Below are positions 45,701 to 53,651 of a stretch of 64,000 nucleotides of DNA, piece by piece. The stretch comes from Natrialba magadii ATCC 43099 (GTDB lineage Archaea > Halobacteriota > Halobacteria > Halobacteriales > Natrialbaceae): NCBI RefSeq assembly GCF_000025625.1, contig NC_013922.1:1984001-2048000 (forward strand). The letters run 5' to 3'. Both the position numbers and the translations under genes were made by a program. The first letter of the stretch is position 1. The number at the start of each line of letters is the position of its first letter. The notes under the pieces are model-generated. The model worked only from the letters and a program-made list of their open reading frames with translations. It ran no database searches and was not told the DNA's origin.

Positions 45701-47155
45701 GTGATTGGTTTCACGAGCGCAGCGGTCGGATACGCTCATCCGTACTTTCACGCCGCGAAACGCCGGAACTGCTTCCATCCCGAGACGGAGATCGTTTATC
45801 GTGAAGGGGAGTCGCGGTCTATTTACGACAAGCAGCAGCTCGAATCCGATGACGGGTTGCCACCCGAGGAACGTCCACAACGGGACAGTATTCGCACCTT
45901 CGTCGAGGATCGACTCGAGAACCCGGAGCAAGACGATTTCGGTACGGAATATCAGGAGCTCGATGACGATGTCTGGGTACTCTCGTACACAGGTGTGTGC
46001 TGTCCGAAACGCGTGACGACCGTCTCGAAGCATCCGGCACCGGATCATCTTCTCTCGATCACGACCGAAAGCGGCCGCAAACTCCGAGTGACACCGGATC
46101 ACACGATGCTTCGGTTCGACGAAGATTCCTCGGATCGCCTCTCACAAGAATACTGGAAGGCAGAGACGGTATCGGCTCAGGAACTCTCCCCTGGTGACGA
46201 ACTTCCAACGCCGTCGCCTGTCGGGGAGCGTACAGTCGATGACTTCCTGTTCGGTCCCGTCAAGGAGATCAACGACTTCCCGCCTGCTGTCACAGGCTGG
46301 GATGTGATCTCTGATATCGAAATTATTGAATCGGATACTGATTACGTATATTGTCTGGAAGTAGAGAGTTCGAACACGCTCTCAGCGAATGGAATAATCA
46401 CAGGACAGTGTGATGGCGACGAAGACTGTGTAATGTTATTGCTCGACGGACTATTGAATTTCAGTAAATCATTCTTGCCTGATAAGAGGGGTGGTAAGAT
46501 GGACGCACCCCTGGTCATGTCCTCCCGGATCGATCCCTCCGAAATCGACGACGAGGCCCACAACATGGACATCGTCTCCCAGTACCCTCGCGAGTTTTAC
46601 CTCGCAACCCGCGAACAGGCCGATCCGGAGGAAGTCGATATCCAGATTGGCGAGGACACGCTCGGAACCGACGGCGAGTACACCGGCTTCGAGCACACCC
46701 ACGACACCACCGACATCGCGATGGGACCGGACCTCTCGGCGTACAAGACGCTCGGCTCGATGATGGACAAGATGGACGCCCAGCTCGAACTCTCGCGGAA
46801 ACTCGCCGCCGTCGACGAAACTGACGTGGCCGAGCGAGTCATCGAATACCACTTCCTTCCGGACCTCATCGGAAACCTTCGCGCGTTCTCTCGGCAGGAA
46901 ACCCGCTGTCTCGACTGCGGCGAGAAGTTCCGACGGATGCCACTGACCGGCGACTGTCGGGAGTGTGGCGGTCGCGTCAATCTCACCGTCCACCAGGGAT
47001 CGGTCAACAAGTACATGCAGACGGCGATTCAGGTCGCCGAGGAGTACGACTGCCGGGACTATACCAAGCAGCGACTGGAAGTACTCGAGAAGTCACTCGA
47101 GAGTATCTTCGAGAACGACAAGAACAAACAGTCCGGTATCGAGGACTTCATGTAA
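42710..47155 (+). CDS. polC: DNA polymerase II (PolD) large subunit DP2, intein-containing
   Basis: A 1481-residue precursor of the catalytic subunit of archaeal replicative DNA polymerase D; about 1268 residues after splicing. The N-terminus ([20 protein letters not shown]) and [20 protein letters not shown] are characteristic. Two acidic/Asn-Ser low-complexity inserts lie at residues about 280-345 and 625-657. Zinc modules are seen near 770-825 (CPSCG, CPDC, CPDCD, CGRC) and 1397-1424 (CLDCG, CRECG). A mini-intein (residues 1021-1233) interrupts the catalytic-site motif, which resumes as CDGDED with the two metal-binding aspartates. The small subunit gene is not in the window. Confidence 0.96.
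   Translation: [1481 protein letters not shown]
45770..46408 (+). mobile_element. Mini-intein in PolD DP2
   Basis: Encodes 213 residues, from Cys1021 ([13 protein letters not shown], block A) to Gln1233. Block B is [19 protein letters not shown] with the TxxH motif, block F is [18 protein letters not shown]. The C-terminal block G is ITGQ before Cys+1: the usual His-Asn is replaced by Gly-Gln, a substitution known in archaeal PolII inteins. No LAGLIDADG endonuclease is present, so it cannot home by itself. The insertion site lies immediately before CDGDED in the polymerase active site. Confidence 0.92.
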
Positions 47156-47469
47156 CTGCCATCGGCTGATTTTGGCCTGGCGTAGACTGCTCGAGGTCGT
47201 TTTTGGCGGTCGTTCCCTGGCCGCAGGCAGTGAACGTGTGTCTGTGTGTGTCTGTGTGTGTCTGTGTGTGTCTGTGTGTGTCTGTCGTCCCCTGCACTCT
47301 GTGCGGAGTTGCTCGTGGCACGTTCTGTCCCCTAGGCACTGTTTCGCTGGCCTATGTCCGTTCAGGTCGCCTTTTCTAATACCTGGTCCTATGTTAGCGG
47401 GGATAATTCCAACCAACTACAACCTCATCCGGTACTTATTTGGATGTTTGATTGTGTTATAGTCACGCA
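47156..47469. other. Intergenic region after polC
   Basis: No gene is supported. It contains a 10-base tandem repeat (47236-47285) and, near the end, AT-rich sequence (gtacttatttggatg, about 47432-47446) that is the likely promoter for the transporter gene starting at 47470. Confidence 0.5.
47236..47285. repeat. 10-base tandem repeat (tctgtgtgtg)
   Basis: Four exact copies of TCTGTGTGTG with partial copies on both sides. A simple GT-rich microsatellite that could form Z-DNA. Confidence 0.9.
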
Positions 47470-48456
47470 ATGACGACAATGGATGGAGTGAAGAAGGGCA
47501 GCCAACTCGTGACGAAGTTCTTCGTTCTCTGGGTGATTATTGCGGCGGTGTTAGCATTTGCACAGCCAGAGAGTTTCGCCTGGCTTGGTGATTACATCTC
47601 CTACCTGTTAGCGATCGTAATGCTGGGGATGGGGATGACGCTTACCATCGAAGACTTCAGACGGATTCTCGAGCGACCACGGGACGTCGTTCTTGGAGCG
47701 GTCGCTCAGTGGGTCATCATGCCTATTTCTGCGTACGCGCTGGTCGTCTTCCTCTCGCTTCCGGCAGAGATTGGAATTGGGCTTATTCTCCTCGGTGCAG
47801 CACCGGGTGGGACAGCATCGAACGTGTACACTTATCTCGGCAAGGGGGACGTGGCGCTCTCGGTGACGGTGACGTCGGTGACGACGCTCGCGGCACCGAT
47901 CGTGATGCCCGCCTGGATTATCCTCTTCGTCGGCGAACAGATCAACGTCACCTTCGGTGAGATGTTCCAGGAAATCGTTCTCATCGTCGTGATTCCGGTT
48001 ATTCTCGGCATTATCCTTCGCCGTGCTCTCGACAAACGTGCACCGCGGGCCGCAGAAGCGGGGCTGACGGTGTTCCCAGCGATCAGCGTGCTTGCAATCG
48101 TGACGATCGTTGCTGCCGTCATCGGCGGGACTGTCGATAATCTCCTCACAGCGAGCGGTATTGTGATTCTCGCTGTCCTGATCCACCACGCGATCGGCCT
48201 CGCGTCGGGGTACGGCACCGGCTATCTCACGAATATGTCTGATGCGCGCTCGCGTGCGCTCTCGTTCGAGGTTGGGATGCAAAACAGCGCGCTGGCAGTC
48301 GCAATCGCCGCTACGTTCTTTTCACCGCTCGCGTCACTGGTTCCCGCCGTCGCGGTCGTACTCCATCAGATCGCAGGTCCTGCAGTGGCGTCCTACTACG
48401 CCAGTCAGGACGACGAAACGCTCTACGAGGCGACGACTGACGCTATCGGCGACTGA
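47470..48456 (+). CDS. BASS-family (bile acid:sodium symporter-like) transporter
   Basis: A 328-residue membrane protein with about ten hydrophobic segments. Family motifs: AIVMLGMGMTLTIEDFRRIL, ILLGAAPGGTASNVYTYLGKGDVALSVTVTSVTTLAAPI and SFEVGMQNSALAVAIAATFF, containing the crossover helices that bind sodium. Some bacterial BASS members (PanS) move ketopantoate or pantoate; the presence of a PanE-like gene nearby makes such a substrate worth considering. ATG 47470 or the one at 47479 could be used. Confidence 0.9.
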   Translation: MTTMDGVKKGSQLVTKFFVLWVIIAAVLAFAQPESFAWLGDYISYLLAIVMLGMGMTLTIEDFRRILERPRDVVLGAVAQWVIMPISAYALVVFLSLPAEIGIGLILLGAAPGGTASNVYTYLGKGDVALSVTVTSVTTLAAPIVMPAWIILFVGEQINVTFGEMFQEIVLIVVIPVILGIILRRALDKRAPRAAEAGLTVFPAISVLAIVTIVAAVIGGTVDNLLTASGIVILAVLIHHAIGLASGYGTGYLTNMSDARSRALSFEVGMQNSALAVAIAATFFSPLASLVPAVAVVLHQIAGPAVASYYASQDDETLYEATTDAIGD

Positions 48457-48531
48457 CGTTCGGTTTCCGTTTTCAACATCGATAGTCACACTTCAGTGTC
48501 ACTTCGTTTCTCAAATTGTCCGCATCACCAC

Positions 48532-48538
48532 GTTTAAT
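48532..48538 (+). promoter_or_regulatory. TATA-like promoter element
   Basis: gtttaat is centred 27 bases before the ATG at 48562 and indicates that the oxidoreductase gene has its own promoter. Confidence 0.5.
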
Positions 48539-48561
48539 GGAGCATATTCGAATTATTATGC

Positions 48562-49962
48562 ATGTCAGAACGTTTGGAACAGATCTGTGAGGAACTGGAT
48601 CCCGGACAGTATTCGTTCACCGATGCGGATCGATTCGAACGGTCCCACGACTGGGGGACTGACGAGGAAGACGGCGTCTATCCGGACGTCGTCATCTGGC
48701 CCGAAAGCACTGCCGACGTTTCGGCCGTTCTCGCAGCGGCAAACGATGCGGGGATCCCAGTGACACCGTACGCGGCCGGGACGAGCCTCGAAGGAAACGC
48801 CGTTCCACTGCACGGCGGCATTAGCCTCGACCTGACTCGGATGGACGCAATACACGATATCCGGCCGGATGCGCTGCAGATCGATGTTGGACCCGGAATC
48901 TACGGCGACGAGATCAACGCCGCACTCGAAAATCACGGACTGATCCTTCCGTCGCTTCCGTCCTCCGGGAAGATATCCACGATCGGCGGAATGATCGCAA
49001 ACGACGCCTCCGGCATGAAGACGGTGAAGTACGGTGAAGTCGCAGATTGGCTGCTCGAGGCCGAGGCTGTGCTCCCCTCTGGCGAGGTACTCACAGTTGG
49101 GAGCAAGGCAGCAAAGACTTCCTCGGGGTACAACGTTCTCGATCTCCTCGTCGGGAGCGAGGGTACCCTCGCGGTCGTCACCCGTCTCACGCTTCGCTTG
49201 ACCGGCCGACCCGAACAGATCTGGGCTGGCCGCGCAACCTTTTCGAATCTGCACGACGCTGCTGACGCCGTGTTCGACGCCATCCGTTCGGGCGTCGACG
49301 TGGCCAAGATCGAACTGATCGACTCACTCAGTGCCGAGATTGCAAACACACGACTCGATACCGATCTCCCCAACTCGCCGATGGTCTTTCTCGAGTTCCA
49401 CGCGAATCAGCACATCGAAGCCGAAGTCGACTTCTGCCGGACGGTGTTCGACGCACACGACATCGACTCGTTCGAAATCGCCGAACAGGATCAGGAGATG
49501 GCGGCGCTCTGGGAAGCGCGCCGCGAACTGGCCGACGCGGTTGAGCCGTACGACCCTGACCTCTCGCCGCTCACCCCCGGCGACGTCACCGTTCCGATCG
49601 ACCGGTTGCCCGATATCGTCGACTACATCAAAACGCTTGGCGAGGAACACGACATCATGATTCCTTGCTTCGGGCACGCTGGTGATGGGAACATCCACTA
49701 CTTCGTGATGGTAGATCCTGACGATCCGGCGATGGTCTCGACCGGGCAGGACGTGTCCAAGCAGATCGTCGCTCGTGCAGTCGAAATGGGGGGAACTGCG
49801 ACCGGGGAACACGGCATCGGCATTGGAAAGCGGGAGTACGTTCCGACCGAGCACGACGAGGCACTGGTCGCCACGATGCGCTCGATCAAGTCGACGTTCG
49901 ACCCGAACGGAATTCTCAACCCGGGGAAGATTTTCCCTGATGAGTCGGACTCTCAGCGGTAG
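48562..49962 (+). CDS. FAD-binding 2-hydroxyacid dehydrogenase (GlcD/D-LDH family)
   Basis: A 466-residue flavoprotein of the VAO/PCMH family. The FAD-binding half has PVTPYAAGTSLEGNAVPLHGGISLDLTRMD and ISTIGGMIANDASGMKTVKYGEV, GSKAAKTSSGYNVLDLLVGSEGTLAVVT; the C-terminal catalytic half ends CFGHAGDGNIHYFV, GTATGEHGIGIGK and NPGKIFP, characteristic of glycolate oxidase subunit GlcD and D-lactate dehydrogenase. It oxidises a D-2-hydroxyacid, probably passing electrons to the membrane. No GlcE/GlcF partner lies beside it. Confidence 0.93.
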   Translation: MSERLEQICEELDPGQYSFTDADRFERSHDWGTDEEDGVYPDVVIWPESTADVSAVLAAANDAGIPVTPYAAGTSLEGNAVPLHGGISLDLTRMDAIHDIRPDALQIDVGPGIYGDEINAALENHGLILPSLPSSGKISTIGGMIANDASGMKTVKYGEVADWLLEAEAVLPSGEVLTVGSKAAKTSSGYNVLDLLVGSEGTLAVVTRLTLRLTGRPEQIWAGRATFSNLHDAADAVFDAIRSGVDVAKIELIDSLSAEIANTRLDTDLPNSPMVFLEFHANQHIEAEVDFCRTVFDAHDIDSFEIAEQDQEMAALWEARRELADAVEPYDPDLSPLTPGDVTVPIDRLPDIVDYIKTLGEEHDIMIPCFGHAGDGNIHYFVMVDPDDPAMVSTGQDVSKQIVARAVEMGGTATGEHGIGIGKREYVPTEHDEALVATMRSIKSTFDPNGILNPGKIFPDESDSQR

Positions 49963-50206
49963 GCGCTGACGCACTGTCGTCTGCACCTGATTCTATATCT
50001 CGATATACGATTTATGGCCTGCAGAGCTGCCTGTATCGAAGCACCGATATCGACCCGTCCACACCGTCCAGGCCGTCGTCTCGACTTTGTATCCCTTCGA
50101 GCGTGTCTTCGACCGATGGCGACAGAGTAACTCGATCTGGACTTTGGAAGTGCGGTCTGGACGGAAGACTAGCAGTTTATCGCGCTGGCGACCCGCCATT
50201 TGCATA

Positions 50207-51139
50207 ATGGAGGTCGTGGTCTTCGGAGCCGGTAGTCTCGGCAGTCTCGTCGGTGGCACACTCACCCGAGTCGACGAACACACGGTGACGCTCGTCGCAC
50301 GCGAGCCACACGCGAGCACAATCCGTGCATCCGGGCTCCAACTCAGTGGTGAGTTCGGCCAAACGGTTACGCCCGACGCGACGACGGACGGCAGAAATCT
50401 CGAGGCCGACCTCGCGATCGTGACGGTCAAGTCCTTCGATACGCCCGCTGCAGCCGAGACGCTCGCGACTGGCGCGTTCGACACTGTCCTCTCGTTGCAA
50501 AACGGGATGGGGAACGAGGAGACACTCGCCGCTGCGATCGATGCGCCGGTTCTGGCGGGAACAGCGACGTACGGCGCGGTTCTTCAGGAACCGGGTGTCG
50601 TCGAGTGTACCGGACCCGGCAAGATCGTACTCGGCTCGCTCGAGGAGGGATCAACCGGGAACGGTTCCAACTCGAGTACCCGCGCGACGAGCATCGAGGC
50701 AGCATTCGAGCGGGCGGGACTCGAGACGGTCGTCGCGGACGACATGTCGCGACGGCTGTGGACGAAACTCGCGATTAACGCGGGCATCAATCCGGTAACG
50801 GCACTTACGGGAACAACGAACGAGGCCGTTACGTCCGGCCCTGCTGGCGAACTGGCAAGGGAAGCAGCCCGTGAGACGGCACGGGTTGCACAGGCTGCGG
50901 GGGTTTCACTTCGTGAACGGGATGCGGTTGCGGCAATGGACAACGTGGCGACAGAGACGGCTGCGAACACGTCGTCGATGGCCCAGGACGTCGCTGCGGG
51001 GCGACGGACTGAAATCGACTCGATCAACGGCTACGTGGTGGATCAAGCGGCAGCGCTTGGGGTGGACGTACCGACGAATCGAGTTCTCACGACGCTGGTC
51101 CGGACGTGGGAGCGAGGGAGCGGTGCTCGATCAGACTAG
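50207..51139 (+). CDS. panE: Ketopantoate reductase (PanE/ApbA family)
   Basis: A 310-residue NADPH-dependent reductase. The Rossmann loop is VVFGAGSLGSLVGG; LQNGMGNEE and the catalytic lysine region RRLWTKLAINAGINPVTALTG, followed by the conserved glutamate/serine segment SSMAQDVAAGRRTEIDSINGYV, identify ketopantoate reductase. It converts 2-ketopantoate to pantoate for coenzyme A synthesis. ATG 50207 lies about 29 bases after a gtttatc box, so it has its own promoter. Paralogues with other substrates exist, hence the moderate confidence for the symbol. Confidence 0.9.
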   Translation: MEVVVFGAGSLGSLVGGTLTRVDEHTVTLVAREPHASTIRASGLQLSGEFGQTVTPDATTDGRNLEADLAIVTVKSFDTPAAAETLATGAFDTVLSLQNGMGNEETLAAAIDAPVLAGTATYGAVLQEPGVVECTGPGKIVLGSLEEGSTGNGSNSSTRATSIEAAFERAGLETVVADDMSRRLWTKLAINAGINPVTALTGTTNEAVTSGPAGELAREAARETARVAQAAGVSLRERDAVAAMDNVATETAANTSSMAQDVAAGRRTEIDSINGYVVDQAAALGVDVPTNRVLTTLVRTWERGSGARSD

Positions 51140-51173
51140 CGACTGCTGGCGCTGCTGACGGGGGATGGACACA

Positions 51174-51189
51174 TGGTTAGCCCTAACCA
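51174..51189. terminator. Inverted repeat after panE
   Basis: TGGTTAG and CTAACCA form a perfect 7-base stem around a 2-base loop, 35 bases after the panE stop. It could be a terminator or an operator; no poly-T tract follows. Confidence 0.3.
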
Positions 51190-51305
51190 CGGAATTCATC
51201 TGTAGAACGTACGCTTGTCGTCTGTAGCCGTCGGAATCAGTGAATCGTTGCCCGTCTCGCCGTCTCGAGTCGACGTGACGAACCCACTCCGAGGCGGACG
51301 GCGCG

Positions 51306-51665
51306 TTAGAAGGGTGCTTCCGGACCTTCGTCGGCTTCGCCGTCGTCGTCGACGGTTTCGCCGGGGAAGGAAGGACTCATGCCACCGCCCATGTCGCCAC
51401 CGCCGTCCATGCCGGTGTGTGCGTTGACCTTCTCGATCTCGGGGATTTCCTTGACCATGCGGCTCTTGATTGCCTGAATTGTCATCGGGGAGATGCCACA
51501 GCCACTGCAGGCGCCACCGAGTGCGATGGTGACCTCACCGCTCTCGCGGTCGAGTTCCTGAATTGCTGCGCTGCCGCCGTGCATCTGGATCTGTGGGAAG
51601 TTTCGTCGCAGGAAGTTTGCAACGCGGTCCTCGAGATCGTCTCCGCCCTGGGTTTCGGTACTCAT
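51306..51665 (-). CDS. NifU C-terminal domain protein (Nfu-type)
   Basis: A 119-residue iron-sulfur scaffold/carrier protein. The NifU-type domain is DLEDRVANFLRRNFPQIQMHGG ... VTIALGGACSGCGISPMTIQAIK with the CxxC cluster-binding pair. The C-terminal 35 residues are a Gly/Met/Asp-rich tail. Such proteins deliver Fe-S clusters in the cytoplasm. No other Fe-S assembly gene is adjacent. Confidence 0.93.
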   Translation of the reverse strand: MSTETQGGDDLEDRVANFLRRNFPQIQMHGGSAAIQELDRESGEVTIALGGACSGCGISPMTIQAIKSRMVKEIPEIEKVNAHTGMDGGGDMGGGMSPSFPGETVDDDGEADEGPEAPF

Positions 51666-51797
51666 GTATCGGCGTTGGGGGCGAACCTCCCTAAACCTTC
51701 CGTCGTTTCCCGCTGGCGATCATCGGTATCCCGTCTCATCCCCACTCGGAACCCGGATAGCTCGTTGTTCAGGTTGTTTTACGAGTCAGTCCCTGAC

Positions 51798-52142
51798 TCA
51801 GGCCAGACCGAACACACGCTCGAGTTCGGTCTCGATCTCTCCGACGTGGATCTCGAGTACTTCCTCGAATCGCTCCTGTTCGACAACGACACCAGTGAGC
51901 CGGCCGTAGGGTTCCTCCGGGAGCTCAACGCGGAACTCGCCGTCGGTGTCGTTCTCGTTGCCCACGTAGAACGGCTCGCTTTCGTTCAGCACTTGCTGGT
52001 CGATTGCGTGCACCAGTTCGGAGTCGTACTGGTCGTTCATCCGGTTGAACGCGTTTTTGTAGGCCTGCTGCAGTTCGGGGAAGTAGTTCGCGTACTTGTC
52101 CTCGAACTTCTCGGGATCGAACTCGGTGTTCGTATGTGCCAT
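51798..52142 (-). CDS. Haloarchaeal DUF5783-like protein
   Basis: A 114-residue acidic soluble protein (MAHTNTEFDPEKFEDKYANYFPELQQAYKNAF...) resembling the haloarchaeal DUF5783 family; function unknown. ATG 52142 is well supported by the sharp onset of conserved-looking sequence. Confidence 0.82.
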   Translation of the reverse strand: MAHTNTEFDPEKFEDKYANYFPELQQAYKNAFNRMNDQYDSELVHAIDQQVLNESEPFYVGNENDTDGEFRVELPEEPYGRLTGVVVEQERFEEVLEIHVGEIETELERVFGLA

Positions 52143-52310
52143 ACTGGCTCTACGGGCGAGCGAGGACAAAAGTCGGACGATCAGTCCCGCTCTGCGAGTG
52201 TTCGCCGAGAGACTGTCGCGCGAGCTGATACCGTACGGTGGGCCTCTAGAGCAGGGTGCGTATGCAAGGCGAACGGACACGCCGTCAAGTAGCGGTAACG
52301 ATACCCATCT

Positions 52311-52700
52311 ATGTCCCGCGACCACCATCCTATTCCATGGGAACAGCTCCCACCGGAATGGGGGCCATCTGAGTACGATGATGGCCACTTTGCCTACCGA
52401 CACAATCAGTCGCCGACTGTTCTCGTCGCCAATCGGACTCCCGCAGGGGACTCTCACCCCGGTTTCGGTCTCTGTTGCTACTGGGAACTGCGCTATCGAT
52501 ACTCGCTTGGCGACCGTTCGCTTTCCGAGGCGATTACTCGCGTCTCCACCCGCAGTGCCGCCGTCGAGGGACTACTCGAGTGCATGCATCGTGTCCACGA
52601 TTCAGTCGATCAGCCAGCGGATCCGATCGAGGTAGTGGACGCGCTGCGTGGCGTTTCGGTGTCCGATCTCGTCCCGGAGCGACGGTTTTCGCGCAGGTAA
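52311..52700 (+). CDS. Haloarchaeal conserved hypothetical protein
   Basis: A 129-residue protein (MSRDHHPIPWEQLPPEWGPSEYDDGHFAYRH...) with a beta-rich N-terminal half and a helical C-terminal half (SEAITRVSTRSAAVEGLLECMHRVHD). The sequence has haloarchaeal character and looks like a conserved family, but I cannot name a function. Confidence 0.7.
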   Translation: MSRDHHPIPWEQLPPEWGPSEYDDGHFAYRHNQSPTVLVANRTPAGDSHPGFGLCCYWELRYRYSLGDRSLSEAITRVSTRSAAVEGLLECMHRVHDSVDQPADPIEVVDALRGVSVSDLVPERRFSRR

Positions 52701-53651
52701 TCCGGAGTTTGCGTTGCAGGGCCTCCTGGCCTGTGTTCTGTATAGCACAATTGAATATATCCTCGTTGAGTGTACGGTGCTCCTACTCTCATCTCTCATT
52801 CCGGTCAGTGGCTCTCTCCACCCTGCCAGGGTGCGTTGCAGCCAAGGAATGGCAGTGCTCTCAGCAGTTCTCACTTTGAAACGGACCGTACTCGAGTGCC
52901 ACGACCCGTACGGTGCCCGTTCCGTGAAGAGAAACTGTCTAGCATCCTTGTGCTGCCAGCGCCACCGCAGTTCAGTTTCGTGTCTCTGATCGCGAACGCC
53001 TAACCTGCTATTCCAACGGCTAGCCGCGATCTGAGTGGCAGCGCCGCTGAATCGACTGTCTTGCTCGATGGCAAGCACGTTGCCTGATAGTTTGGCCGAC
53101 GACCAACACGTCGTCTCCGCATTTTGTGCGATGTCCAGCGTGAGTGGCTTGTTGTGCTTGAGCCGTCACGAGCGGGTGTCTGGTTTGGCGGGTACTGGCT
53201 CCTCGGCTGGCAGGGCCGGGATGAACAGCTCTGGAGCGCACATCTCGATGTGCTACTGGAAGGCGGAAACGATCGAAAGTGGAGTGGCGTTACCGTCACG
53301 GGTCGCTGTCGGAGATCAGACTCAACGTCATCTGTCATAAACGGCTTTTCGAGTTGATCAGCTAGCGCAGAAATTTCGTTCTGTCACAGTTACCGGCCGC
53401 TTGTAAACTCTATGGTACGATACAAAATGTTGGGGATCGGGCGAGAACGAGCCGCCGAATAGTTTGCATCTACAGCGTACGTTCTGGCGGTATCGAACCG
53501 GCAGATGGTCGGCATGCAGGTCGGCAGTTAACAGTGCTATTGCCTGAAACGTTCCGTTGTCTGGTTTTCTCCACCCAGAATATGTTCCCTTAGACGTATT
53601 AAAACTACCGCAGACAATAACAATTTTAAACAACCTCTCGGAATGAGGGCC
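52701..53651. other. Long region without a convincing gene; possible decayed DNA
   Basis: About 950 bases between two plus-strand genes. All frames are short and poorly haloarchaeal; a 77-codon frame at 53124-53357 (containing GVWFGGYWLLGWQGRDEQLW) could be a gene remnant. GC content falls toward the right end. The last 40 bases contain the promoter of the next gene (ttttaaa at 53624-53630). Confidence 0.45.
53624..53630 (+). promoter_or_regulatory. TATA-like promoter element
   Basis: ttttaaa is centred about 26 bases before the ATG at 53652, supporting that start over the ATG at 53643 and suggesting a leaderless transcript at the left end of the metal locus. Confidence 0.55.
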
